31,323 nucleotides of DNA from positions 1 through 31,323 of the IMG/VR virus record IMGVR_UViG_3300010151_000081; one strand, given 5' to 3'. How positions within the stretch are numbered: position 1 is the stretch's first letter; the number at the start of each line of letters is the position of its first letter. Source of the stretch: a virus. This document shows, piece by piece, positions 7,105 through 15,125 of this stretch. The position numbers and the translations under genes are program-made. The notes under the pieces were generated by a model that searched no databases, had not been told where the DNA came from, and worked only from the letters and a program-made list of their open reading frames with translations.

Positions 7105-8220
7105 CTACTTCTCCGAAAGAGTCCATCTCTCCGGAGTTCGGGTGATAATGCCCTGCTTTTCGCAGTCGTCAAGGAATTCTTCCACGTTTTTTTCTAAGGT
7201 CCCGTTTTTTGCCATGCACTTGGTAACCTTGGTCACTGAAAGGGTGGCTGTTTTCAACAGATCTTCTTCGGTTACTCCGTGCAATTTAGCCAGTTCGATG
7301 AGTTTCTGGTTGTCAGCAATGCGGCGGGAAGCCCCAAGGGAACGCAAGGCGAAGTTGTCGTATTCAGCCCCATCCTTGGCAACTTCGACGGCCTTCTTCC
7401 GGATGGTTTCAGCCCACTTTGTCAGGATTTTGCTGACGGAAAACATCTTCTCCAATTCGGCAGGGTCGTCCACCGCACCGATCTTGAAATCCGGAAGACT
7501 GTCATCGACTTGTGACGCAACGGACAAGGCCAGCCCACCCAAGGCGGGACACTTCTCTTCGTGTCGGCAATACGCGCAATGCACCGTGGGTTTCAGCGTG
7601 TTCATTTCCGGTGTCCCCTGTTCCCACTTTGGACGGGTAACGCTTGCTGCTTTGATGACGCTTGTAATTGCTGCCTGTAGTGCGCCCATGTCGCGTCTCT
7701 TGAATGTGTGGTGCAGGGTTACCTCCCGTTGCGGGACGTAGAAGACGAAGATGACTTCCGTTAAATCTGCGAATGCTTGGAACGCCCCGATAGTGTAAGC
7801 CCACGCTTGCCAGTTCTTCTCAGGCGGGTCTATCCTTGAAACACCTGTCTTGTAATCAGCCATGACCGCAGTGTCGTTGTCGAGGATGGTGAGCCGATCA
7901 CATGTCCCCCATGTTACAACTCCATCGTTCAACTTGATGTCGAGGGCGATCTCCATATGATCTTCGTGCACTTCCTGATCACCCCGTGCCGCCCGAAGAA
8001 AGCAATCCTCTTCGTAAACAATCTGGTCATAGATGGTGACTTCCTCATTGTCTTTCAACCCTGACGGGTCACGCACCTCCAATGCTTCGTGAATGCGCGT
8101 TCCTTTTTCAGCAGCAGGACTTGTCCCATCCTTGCCGTGGTAACCATTGCAACTTGCCAGATATTTCAGGGCCGAGGGGGAGAATTCGGAATGGTCCCTG
8201 TCGGTGTGTGGAGAACTCAT
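7105..8220 (-). CDS. DUF2800/Cas4-like PD-(D/E)XK nuclease
   Basis: A 371-residue protein with the layout of phage DUF2800 and RecB/Cas4-like nucleases. S-P-S-A-L-K lies near residue 14, G-T-R-I-H-E-A-L-E supplies His44, W-G-T-C-D-R-L supplies Asp108, D-Y-K-T-G supplies Asp122 and Lys124, and a Gln-x-x-A-Y motif follows at about 138-142. Cys24 with C215-x2-C218-x5-C224 could form the iron-sulphur cluster typical of this group. The C-terminal 140 residues are helical. Such proteins are usually encoded beside phage polymerase and ssDNA-binding genes and are thought to resect DNA ends. A G-rich sequence precedes the ATG. Confidence 0.85.
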   Translation of the reverse strand: MSSPHTDRDHSEFSPSALKYLASCNGYHGKDGTSPAAEKGTRIHEALEVRDPSGLKDNEEVTIYDQIVYEEDCFLRAARGDQEVHEDHMEIALDIKLNDGVVTWGTCDRLTILDNDTAVMADYKTGVSRIDPPEKNWQAWAYTIGAFQAFADLTEVIFVFYVPQREVTLHHTFKRRDMGALQAAITSVIKAASVTRPKWEQGTPEMNTLKPTVHCAYCRHEEKCPALGGLALSVASQVDDSLPDFKIGAVDDPAELEKMFSVSKILTKWAETIRKKAVEVAKDGAEYDNFALRSLGASRRIADNQKLIELAKLHGVTEEDLLKTATLSVTKVTKCMAKNGTLEKNVEEFLDDCEKQGIITRTPERWTLSEK

Positions 8221-8234
8221 AGTCCCCCCGTCTA

Positions 8235-8723
8235 CTAATTTTTCTGCACGCGAGTCAAATAATATCTCGCAATAAGGAAGGCATCAACCATCCCGTCATG
8301 GGGTGTGCGGCACCGCTTATTTTTGAGCCAGTTTTCTTCGGGGGCGAGTTCCTGTGCCATACCTAAAGCGAATACCTTCGATTTTCCTTTAGCTACCGCG
8401 CCAAGCATTTGCTTCTGCCATTTGTGGACAGAGATTCGGTTGGCCTCAAACCCGCAGCACTCGGCCATGCCCATCAACTTACCAAAACTAAGCGCCATCG
8501 ACCGAACCGCCTGTGAACTTTTTGCAAATCCCAGCGGTTCCTCGACTGCCAGCACGAATGGGGTCTCCATATCGAGCAGCCATTTTTTTATCCTTACCGT
8601 ATCTATCTCAGTCTTCTTCGACCGTTGCATCGTGGGCATTGAGCATTTGTCGATGATCCCGCCGTCAAACTTGGATATGGCGCATAGCCCCCCTTGCAAC
8701 CCATTGTCAATGCCGACTATCAT
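8235..8723 (-). CDS. RuvC-like Holliday junction resolvase
   Basis: A 162-residue RNase H-fold protein. Acidic active-site residues appear in the RuvC order: Asp6 in V-G-I-D-N-G, Glu61/Glu62 in L-A-V-E-E-P, and Asp143/Asp147 in H-D-G-M-V-D-A. The segment V-H-K-W-Q-K at about 99-104 is also typical. The length matches bacterial RuvC and phage homologues. It would cut four-way junctions or branched replicating DNA before packaging. Its start overlaps the stop of the upstream 80-residue gene by ATGA, and the DUF2800-like gene follows after 14 bp. Confidence 0.88.
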   Translation of the reverse strand: MIVGIDNGLQGGLCAISKFDGGIIDKCSMPTMQRSKKTEIDTVRIKKWLLDMETPFVLAVEEPLGFAKSSQAVRSMALSFGKLMGMAECCGFEANRISVHKWQKQMLGAVAKGKSKVFALGMAQELAPEENWLKNKRCRTPHDGMVDAFLIARYYLTRVQKN

Positions 8724-8962
8724 ACTGGTATTGCGTGCGCCGACACAATAAGACCGTCACCTTCAGCGGGGGCAAAATAGTCATATCCCTTTTGTAACGA
8801 CCGTAGATACGCCACATCCTTAGCACTGGAAGGTATGACCCTGTAAAACCACCCCACCCGTTCTTGCACCCTGAACGTGAAGTCGTTTTTTACGGGGTCG
8901 TCCTGCCTCAAAAGAACCTTGGGATTGTTTTCCGCAACCCGTTCATGGAATAGATCACTCAT
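8720..8962 (-). CDS. hypothetical protein, 80 residues
   Basis: An 80-residue protein, slightly charged, with a beta-rich central segment (about residues 26-60) and no membrane span or catalytic motif. Its start and stop overlap the neighbouring genes by ATGA on both sides, so it is translated as part of the chain from the HTH gene to the RuvC-like resolvase. The family is not recognised. Confidence 0.7.
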   Translation of the reverse strand: MSDLFHERVAENNPKVLLRQDDPVKNDFTFRVQERVGWFYRVIPSSAKDVAYLRSLQKGYDYFAPAEGDGLIVSAHAIPV

Positions 8963-9303
8963 TCAATGATACTTGTATCAAGGAAGCATGGGGATTCGGG
9001 TCCGAGATCCGTATCCATCAACTGTTCCAAGGCCAACTGCGCCTGCGACCCAGTTAGGCCGTGCTTTGTTTTAAGGATCGAGATGGTCATGCTGGATGAA
9101 TAGCAGGCAACTGCTGGATGGGACGGGTGCTCTACAACCCCGAGGAGGGCCTCCCTAAGTTCAGAAAACAAAATAAACTTAGGTTTCCCACCATCCTTGG
9201 GGTCAATTTTTATATCATAGCAGTTAAACCCAATCTGCCGTTCCGCGTATGGATCGTCCATTGGGTCATAATTAAAACCCAAACCGTCAAAATTACTTAT
9301 CAT
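8959..9303 (-). CDS. hypothetical protein, 114 residues
   Basis: A 114-residue acidic protein. An Asp/Tyr-rich N-terminus is followed by a helical half with L-T-G-S-Q-A-Q-L-A-L-E-Q-L at about residues 82-94, which could be a small helical hairpin. No family is recognised. Its first codons overlap the 3' end of the HTH/small-terminase-like gene by 11 bp, and its stop overlaps the next start by ATGA. Confidence 0.7.
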   Translation of the reverse strand: MISNFDGLGFNYDPMDDPYAERQIGFNCYDIKIDPKDGGKPKFILFSELREALLGVVEHPSHPAVACYSSSMTISILKTKHGLTGSQAQLALEQLMDTDLGPESPCFLDTSIIE

Positions 9304-9907
9304 TATTGGGTTCTATGTCGATTATGGGTTGAACACTACCCGCACCCTTGTCTGCTTTGGCGTTATTGAGTATGGAAATATCGATCTGCATTTTACTGTT
9401 ACCACCAACTTTGGCATTCAGGCCGAGACTACGTCGAATGATCTGATCCAGTTGGTCGAGATCCTTGACGGTGCGTGGCCCCCTGAGATTTTTAAGGTTA
9501 TCGCGCATCAGCTTGATACTGGCGGCTGCAATGTAATGCTGATACTTATCAGCAGGGGTTACCTGACTTTCGGCTATCGACAGAATTGCGGCGTCCTCTT
9601 CCGTGCAAGCATCATGCTGGGCACTCAGGATCGCTTCCTTGGTTCGCTTATCGAGGTTATCCTCAAGATCCCTTGCCAGTTCATCGGCATCGAATTCCAT
9701 CTCTGCATCCGGATGGAGTTCTTCCGGTTTCTCATAGGCCATGCTCCGGTCGTTCTTGCGGGGTGCAATCCCCAATTTCTTGAACCACCGCCGCACGGTT
9801 CCAGAATGCACGCCAAGCTCCTTGGCTATAGCGATTGTCTTCCAGTCGGCATTGTATAGCTTGACGGCTCTTTCCTGTAGGGTCTCTTTCGGTTTGTCAG
9901 CAGCCAC
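9293..9907 (-). CDS. HTH DNA-binding protein, probable small terminase subunit
   Basis: A 204-residue protein. Residues about 12-46 form a homeodomain-like helix-turn-helix (I-A-K-E-L-G-V-H-S-G-T-V-R-R-W). The middle is acidic and helical, and the C-terminus is disordered and acidic. An N-terminal HTH followed by helices matches phage small terminase subunits, which recognise the packaging site, and the large subunit lies next door. It is however on the opposite strand, with only 26 bp between start codons, and it is the first gene of the minus-strand replication chain. A transcription regulator is the main alternative. The start is GTG. No other start precedes the HTH. Confidence 0.68.
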   Translation of the reverse strand: MAADKPKETLQERAVKLYNADWKTIAIAKELGVHSGTVRRWFKKLGIAPRKNDRSMAYEKPEELHPDAEMEFDADELARDLEDNLDKRTKEAILSAQHDACTEEDAAILSIAESQVTPADKYQHYIAAASIKLMRDNLKNLRGPRTVKDLDQLDQIIRRSLGLNAKVGGNSKMQIDISILNNAKADKGAGSVQPIIDIEPNNDK

Positions 9908-9933
9908 GATTTTTATTACGTTACGGTTTAATT
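9908..9933. promoter_or_regulatory. 26-bp divergent intergenic region
   Basis: This AT-rich spacer separates the divergent HTH gene (minus, GTG) and the large terminase (plus, ATG). It is too short for two full promoters, so at least one must overlap coding sequence. A weak plus-strand candidate is TTGTCA at 9894-9899 with TACGTT 17 bp later, which would give a very short terminase leader. Neither start has a recognisable ribosome site. Confidence 0.3.
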
Positions 9934-11721
9934 ATGTCCAAGAAGAAGCGTTCCTTCAAGGCGATACTGGAACCCCGAATAGACCCCAAGACAAAGAAGA
10001 TGGATGTGGGTGGGTTACTGATACCACCAACAAGTGTCTTGACAGGATTGTTGTATGGTTTCGCGCACCATAAAGCCGTTCGGGCAAGGGAGTTTTATTT
10101 CTGGCGCATCTGCGATGAACTTTGGAACCACCCAGACCTACCGGAAAAACTGATGGTCAAACACCTGTGGGCCGAGCAGATGATCCGCGCAGCGTTGAAC
10201 AACAAATACCTTTCCATTGGCGGGTCCGCTTCATCCGGCAAGAGTCACACGATGGCGGCATGGGGAATCGTGAATTGGTTGTCACAGCCGAGGGACACCT
10301 TAGTCCTGATGACATCAACCACGTTAAGGGAAGCGCGTAAGCGTATCTGGGGTTCCGTGATCTCCCTGCTTTCAGTCATCGAAGGTGCCCCCATTCGGGT
10401 ACGTGACTCAATCGGAAACGCTAGTTACGTGGATGAGCGTGGGCTGCTTATTGAAAGAGCGGGACTGTCCTTGATCGCGGCAGAGAAATCTAAAACAAGA
10501 GAAGCAGTCGGCAAATTCATCGGGATAAAGCAAAAAAAAGTGATCCTTTTGACCGACGAGATGACGGAATTGTCGGAGGCCATTCTCCAAGCGGGTCTGT
10601 CGAACTTATCCAAAAACCCAGAATTCCAGTTAATCGGATTGTCGAACCCCAACAGCCGCTTCGACGCTTTCGGGGTCTGGTCGGAGCCAAAAGATGGCTG
10701 GGATTCAGTGGAAACCAACGTGGACGATACTTGGAAGACCAAGTGGGCTGGCCGCTACATCCGACTGGACGGCGAACGCAGCCCGAACATTCTGGCGGGT
10801 AGAACGATTTATCCGTGGCTACCAACCCAACAAAAAATTGACGAGGACAAGGCTTTGCTGGGCGAGGAGTCCCGAGGCTATATGCGAATGGTCAGGGCGG
10901 TATTCTTTGATTCCGATGAAACTACCGGAATCTACAACGAGACTGAACTGACCATGAGTGGTGCTTTACAGCAGGTGGATTGGCAGGGCGAACCCACGAA
11001 AGTGGCGGGGGTGGACCCAGCATTCACCAACGGCGGCGACAGGACCATATTATACACAGCGACAGTGGGTTATGATAAAAACGGTCATTACGTTATCGAA
11101 TTCGGGGAAGCCCTTAATTTGAATGATGACGCTACTAATAAGGCCGTTCCGCGCACCTATCAGATTGTGCGGCAAATTAAGGAAAAATGTGAGAAGCTAA
11201 AAATCCTTCCGGAAAACGTCGCGGTCGATGCGACCGGAGCGGGGCAACCCTTTTGTGATGTGTTGGCAGGCGAGTGGTCAAACAGGTTTATGCGGGTTGG
11301 TTTTGGGGGCCGCGCCAGCGATAAACGGGTCAGCGCCAACAGCCAACTCATTGGTGAAGAACTATATGTGAACCGAGTCTCCGAGCTTTGGTTCGTTGGC
11401 AAAGAATTGATGCGGACGCGCCAAATCTTCGGGGTCAGCACCGATCTGGCCAGCGAGATAACCAGCCGCAACTACGATATGATCAAGAGCGGGACTCTGC
11501 GGGTTAAGGTAGAATCGAAGCCTGAGTTTAAGGCTCGCTTTGGACGCAGCCCCGACCTCGCGGACGCCGCATTTCTGGCCCTTGATTGTGCCCGTCAACG
11601 CCTTGGCCTTGTGGCGGTGGACCCGCCCGAGAAAGGGGACAAGAACTTCAAACGACCCCCCAAGACAATCAAGCAGTTAGGGTCCGCTTTACAGAACTCC
11701 GAGGCCGTTTTGCTGGATTGA
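9934..11721 (+). CDS. terminase large subunit
   Basis: A 595-residue packaging motor. The ATPase has a Walker A-like G-G-S-A-S-S-G-K-S at 96-104, a Walker B V-I-L-L-T-D-E at 203-209, and a coupling motif L-S-N-P-N at about 236-240. The C-terminal RNase H-fold nuclease has Asp361 in G-V-D-P-A, Asp432 in V-D-A-T-G and Asp541/Asp544 in D-L-A-D-A. ATP hydrolysis drives DNA into the procapsid and the nuclease cuts concatemers. The length is typical. The ATG has no Shine-Dalgarno site. The next genes on the strand are not a portal and capsid pair, which is the usual order. Confidence 0.96.
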   Translation: MSKKKRSFKAILEPRIDPKTKKMDVGGLLIPPTSVLTGLLYGFAHHKAVRAREFYFWRICDELWNHPDLPEKLMVKHLWAEQMIRAALNNKYLSIGGSASSGKSHTMAAWGIVNWLSQPRDTLVLMTSTTLREARKRIWGSVISLLSVIEGAPIRVRDSIGNASYVDERGLLIERAGLSLIAAEKSKTREAVGKFIGIKQKKVILLTDEMTELSEAILQAGLSNLSKNPEFQLIGLSNPNSRFDAFGVWSEPKDGWDSVETNVDDTWKTKWAGRYIRLDGERSPNILAGRTIYPWLPTQQKIDEDKALLGEESRGYMRMVRAVFFDSDETTGIYNETELTMSGALQQVDWQGEPTKVAGVDPAFTNGGDRTILYTATVGYDKNGHYVIEFGEALNLNDDATNKAVPRTYQIVRQIKEKCEKLKILPENVAVDATGAGQPFCDVLAGEWSNRFMRVGFGGRASDKRVSANSQLIGEELYVNRVSELWFVGKELMRTRQIFGVSTDLASEITSRNYDMIKSGTLRVKVESKPEFKARFGRSPDLADAAFLALDCARQRLGLVAVDPPEKGDKNFKRPPKTIKQLGSALQNSEAVLLD

Positions 11722-11774
11722 CAGGGGGGGCCTTAACTCATAATATCACTAGGCACTTTAGTATTTTTAGCGCA

Positions 11775-12194
11775 ATGGGTAATACTTTTTTTCCTGACTA
11801 TGGCAGCTATGACACGGGGCACCCCCTGTTGGATATAATTTCTGGACGCGCAAAGAAAAGAGAAGAGGAGGAGGAGGAACGAGATCCGTTTGATCCAGAG
11901 GATTGGGTCAATTTTGGCGTGGCACCACCTGCTGCCCTGCCCGAAGCACCCGCCGCTGCTGCACCTGCTGCACCTGCTGCACCTGCTGCACCTGCCGCAC
12001 CCGAAGTAAGGACGTTGCAAAAAAGAGAGTTAATCAACAAAGAGCGGCAGAAAAAGAAAGAAGCTGAGGATAAAGCTAAAGGTGCAGCACCAGAAAAAGG
12101 CCGTGGAGCGGGTGGGGGTCTATGGACCGGAGACCTTCAATCTGGTGGGTTCGGCACAGGCCGTCGAGTAGGCAAAAAAGGGTGGGATGATTAA
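11775..12194 (+). CDS. Ala/Pro-repeat, low-complexity protein of unknown function
   Basis: A 139-residue protein starting at the ATG at 11775. The open frame extends back into the terminase gene, but that part reads as an out-of-frame shadow. The N-terminal 30 residues have some order (G-N-T-F-F-P-D-Y-G-S-Y), followed by an acidic run of Glu at about 32-37. Next comes a tract of Ala-Ala-Pro repeats near residues 60-76, a Lys/Glu helix, and a Gly-rich tail ending W-D-D. It looks largely disordered. Place and composition suggest a small virion or scaffolding-associated protein. No family is recognised. Confidence 0.62.
   Translation: MGNTFFPDYGSYDTGHPLLDIISGRAKKREEEEEERDPFDPEDWVNFGVAPPAALPEAPAAAAPAAPAAPAAPAAPEVRTLQKRELINKERQKKKEAEDKAKGAAPEKGRGAGGGLWTGDLQSGGFGTGRRVGKKGWDD
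11958..12002 (+). repeat. five tandem 9-bp units encoding Ala-Ala-Pro
   Basis: Four exact copies of GCTGCACCT run from 11958 to 11993, followed by a variant copy GCCGCACCC to 12002. They stay in frame and give a flexible Ala/Pro linker. Copy number is likely to vary by slippage. Confidence 0.9.
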
Positions 12195-12227
12195 ACCCCC
12201 GCAATCGATTACAACTAAGATCAAGTT

Positions 12228-13967
12228 ATGGCAAGCGGACGAAGACAAAGACGTAGAGGAAAGCCCCCAGTGGGGCCATCAAGAAGACCAGCAGGGCGCG
12301 GCCCCTCCGTGGGGCCAACACCACGTACGGGGCCAACACCACGTACGGGGCGTCCGAGTGCGGTGAGAGTGCGGACGCCTGCCCCGACGCCTGCCCCGAC
12401 GCCTGCCCCGTCCAGCACACCAGTGCGGCGGGGGCGTCCAGCAAGAATGCGTGCGCCTAGGCGTGTACCCCCAACGGTTAAACCCCCTAAACTCCCTAGT
12501 GTGTGGTCAAAAGTTGTTGGCAGAACACCAGCAACGTCAACTTTGGGTAAGTATGGTCAAAAAGCAGTGGGGAAGGTGGCAGTGCCCCTCCACATTGGGA
12601 CAGAGGCCCTCTCCGCAGGAGAACAAACAATCAGCCCAGAAGCCCGTAAAGAGGCCGTAGCAAAATACGGCACAGACTTGGGGACTTCTGGTAACGTAGG
12701 CCGCGCTCTTAAGGGTGGGTTTTTAGACCCTGCCCGTGCAATGTCCGCGTATTACCAAGGAATGTATCAGGTGCCGGGTGCTCTTTACACTGCACTTAAC
12801 CCTGCACAATATGCTGGTAAGGCGCAGCGGCAGTACTGGGCGAGTCGGAAAGCCGAGTTTGAAAAGAGCGCCCGACAAAGAGAGTCAAAAAAACTAAAGT
12901 CCTTTGGGGATGCCCCGCGTGAGTTTTCCCCCCTGAAAGTAGATCGGTCTGACGCAGAGTATTTCTACGGTCGCCCCGATGCTGTTGGTGAGGCTGACAG
13001 AAGCAAGGTCATGGAGAGGGAGCGCAGGAATGCAGAAACCCAAGGTAGAGAACCACGCTCTTGGGAAAAGATGCAAGGATCGCCCGACAGATATGATCGG
13101 GAGGCACACCTATATTGGACCGACGAGGACCGTGCCACATACGCGGAGATGGCCAAGAACAACCCCGACAAAATTCGCGGGTGGTTTGATACAGACAAAA
13201 GCGGCACGATTGACGCAAAGGAGCGAAAAGCTATCTTTGATCCTAAAGTTGGGTTTAAGGCGCAGGTTAAACAAGAGGTTAAACAAGAATTCGATGACCA
13301 CCTCCGCGACCTATGGTTAGACGCCGAAGCAGCAGTCGAAGCGGAAGACGCCGCCGAAAAGAAGGCACAGCATCAATGGGACCGCGAAATGTATGACTTT
13401 GAGGGGGAAATTCTGGAGGAAGAAGCCCAAAGGGAAGCCGAAGAAAAACGTAAAACACTGTTAAAGCAACAGAAGCGGCAAACGCGGAAAGATGCCACAC
13501 AACTTAAAAAAGACCGCATCTTGTTTGCCAAGGGTCTTGAGGGCGACTTGGGCTACAGTGACACTCCCAACAGTGCGTTCCAGAATCCGGAAACACGGCA
13601 GCGCATTATGGAAGAAGCCTACGCACGCGCCGAAGAACTTAATGTCAGCAGACCCCAACTACGCAAGTTCCTTGAAGACAAGGGGCTGCTGGACAAGGGC
13701 TTCAGTGAATCCTATGAGGACTTCCACAAGCGCACCACTGCTGGTGGCGGCTTACGGACAGGCAAGGTTGGCGGTCGAAGAACTGTCTCAGCACCCAAGC
13801 GCGAAGGGGGTGGGGTAAAGACGGAGGCTGATATTGCGAATGAAGAAGATCGGCGGCGTTATGCAATATGGTTGTATAATGAAAGGCTTAAGGATCAGCA
13901 GAAGCCTCAACAAAGGTTTGTCCAGACACAGCCGAAAAGCCATTTTCCAGCCGCGCCGCCACAATAA
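12228..13967 (+). CDS. large helical protein with an EF-hand calcium loop, putative virion protein
   Basis: A 579-residue protein. Residues 1-85 are Arg/Pro-rich with tandem repeats and look disordered and very basic. Residues 100-200 hold a Gly/Ala and Tyr-rich region. Residues 205-320 are charged helix. Residues 321-332 read D-T-D-K-S-G-T-I-D-A-K-E, a complete EF-hand calcium loop with ligands at positions 1, 3, 5, 7, 9 and 12. Flanking residues fit the entering and exiting helices. Residues 345-435 form a long charged coiled coil. The C-terminus is Gln/Pro-rich. It lies between two likely virion genes ahead of the giant gene. No known phage family is recognised. The weak start region (CTAAGATCAAGTT) is no strong ribosome site. 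Confidence 0.75.
   Translation: MASGRRQRRRGKPPVGPSRRPAGRGPSVGPTPRTGPTPRTGRPSAVRVRTPAPTPAPTPAPSSTPVRRGRPARMRAPRRVPPTVKPPKLPSVWSKVVGRTPATSTLGKYGQKAVGKVAVPLHIGTEALSAGEQTISPEARKEAVAKYGTDLGTSGNVGRALKGGFLDPARAMSAYYQGMYQVPGALYTALNPAQYAGKAQRQYWASRKAEFEKSARQRESKKLKSFGDAPREFSPLKVDRSDAEYFYGRPDAVGEADRSKVMERERRNAETQGREPRSWEKMQGSPDRYDREAHLYWTDEDRATYAEMAKNNPDKIRGWFDTDKSGTIDAKERKAIFDPKVGFKAQVKQEVKQEFDDHLRDLWLDAEAAVEAEDAAEKKAQHQWDREMYDFEGEILEEEAQREAEEKRKTLLKQQKRQTRKDATQLKKDRILFAKGLEGDLGYSDTPNSAFQNPETRQRIMEEAYARAEELNVSRPQLRKFLEDKGLLDKGFSESYEDFHKRTTAGGGLRTGKVGGRRTVSAPKREGGGVKTEADIANEEDRRRYAIWLYNERLKDQQKPQQRFVQTQPKSHFPAAPPQ
12311..12346 (+). repeat. two tandem 18-bp units
   Basis: Two exact copies of an 18-bp unit (GGGGCCAACA then CCACGTAC) encode Gly-Pro-Thr-Pro-Arg-Thr repeats in the disordered N-terminus of the EF-hand protein. 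Confidence 0.9.
12377..12412 (+). repeat. three tandem 12-bp units encoding Thr-Pro-Ala-Pro
   Basis: GCCTGCCCCGAC is repeated three times, the last copy with one change. It encodes a Thr-Pro-Ala-Pro linker just after the previous repeat in the same gene. Confidence 0.9.
13188..13223 (+). other. EF-hand calcium-binding loop within the 579-residue protein
   Basis: The twelve codons give Asp, Thr, Asp, Lys, Ser, Gly, Thr, Ile, Asp, Ala, Lys, Glu. All positions diagnostic of a canonical EF-hand (Asp1, Asp3, Ser5, Gly6, Ile8, Glu12) are satisfied. It is a single copy, with helix-forming sequence on both sides. Confidence 0.8.
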
Positions 13968-13970
13968 GTA

Positions 13971-15086
13971 ATGGCCACCTTTAACCCTGTTACCCCCGAT
14001 TCACTTTACGGGCAGTTGCAGCCTGAGACCTTCAGTGCTGGCATGAGGGGCGAACACTTTGGCCCTGATGTCGCGGCCCTGATGCTGCCCGAAGGGGCGT
14101 CCCAGACTGAAGTGAATCGCGCCGTTGCGGGTTACCAGCAGGACATCCTGCCCCAGCAGCAAGCCTTGGAACAGGCACGGGCGAGACAGGACAAGCAGAC
14201 GATGGAACTGATGAAGTTCCGGATGGCGCAGGACTCGCACCGGATGGCACTGCGTTCGGCTGACCTCTCAGCCAGAAAAGCCCAATTTGAGTATCAAAAA
14301 ACCATTACGGACGCTAATCAGGAAGCCAGCATTATGCAGCGTATGCCGATAGTCATAGACCAGTTGGATGTGATTCGCCGTGATCCAACATTAGATCACT
14401 ACCAAAAGTCCAGTGAAGCCGCACGACTACAGGGATACTACGCGACTCAGATTGCAAAAAGCCCTGCCTTAAAGGGTCTGTTCGATTCGTGGCAGGTTTC
14501 CAACGCAGCAGAAAGAGCAGGTGAAGCGCAGGAATTCCAGAGAGGCTTCCAACTTGGCCAGCAGGGATACGCCCCTGACACCACAATGCCCGAATTTGCA
14601 GCAGGGCAACAGGCCAAGAAGAGAGCGACCATTGCAAAAGAGGGCCGTGACGACCAGATAAAGAAACTTAATGCCGAGTGGGAATACCTTGATGGTCTGG
14701 AGAAGCGGCTCGATGATCTGGACACCATGTATGCTGCGGCTGATCCTGTGACAGACCGCCCCGAAGGTCTTACACTTTCTGATGATGGCACACTAAAAGT
14801 TGATCGCACCATGCCGAAGGTCTACACGCCAGAAGCGCAAAAAGAAGCTGTTCTTATTGCTAGAAGGATTGGAACGCATTCGGGCATGACGCAGCAACAG
14901 ATTGAGGAACTCGTCAAGGGGGCCACTGACATGCCATCCTTTATTCCGCTCCTGAAGAGCGGGCTTTGGGATCTACGCAACCGTAACTACGAGCAGAAGG
15001 GTGCTTTATTTAATTACGGTCCTACAGGTGGCGCAGCAAGCCCCACCGCCCCAAGCATTGGTAGCTGGGGTGCTCCATCTACTTAA
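13971..15086 (+). CDS. Gln-rich helical protein, putative virion or internal protein
   Basis: A 371-residue protein that starts 3 bp after the stop of the EF-hand gene. Residues about 55-130 are a long Gln/Ala/Met-rich helix, 160-245 is another charged helical stretch, and 255-330 looks like a small mixed domain. The C-terminus is Gly/Ser/Pro-rich. No catalytic motif or membrane segment is visible. The all-helical, Gln-rich composition and its place directly before the giant gene resemble internal virion (ejection) proteins of podophages, but no family match can be claimed. Confidence 0.75.
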   Translation: MATFNPVTPDSLYGQLQPETFSAGMRGEHFGPDVAALMLPEGASQTEVNRAVAGYQQDILPQQQALEQARARQDKQTMELMKFRMAQDSHRMALRSADLSARKAQFEYQKTITDANQEASIMQRMPIVIDQLDVIRRDPTLDHYQKSSEAARLQGYYATQIAKSPALKGLFDSWQVSNAAERAGEAQEFQRGFQLGQQGYAPDTTMPEFAAGQQAKKRATIAKEGRDDQIKKLNAEWEYLDGLEKRLDDLDTMYAAADPVTDRPEGLTLSDDGTLKVDRTMPKVYTPEAQKEAVLIARRIGTHSGMTQQQIEELVKGATDMPSFIPLLKSGLWDLRNRNYEQKGALFNYGPTGGAASPTAPSIGSWGAPST

Positions 15087-15125
15087 GTAAAATCTCCTAA
15101 AAATACATACCCAAGTCTTACTGCT

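Noticed and set aside
11586-11774. Upstream extension of the Ala/Pro-repeat protein into the terminase gene
   Set aside because: It reads as an out-of-frame shadow of the terminase; the ATG at 11775 begins the distinct protein-like part.
11958-12412. Possible CRISPR-like array
   Set aside because: Units are short, contiguous and in frame, with no spacers.
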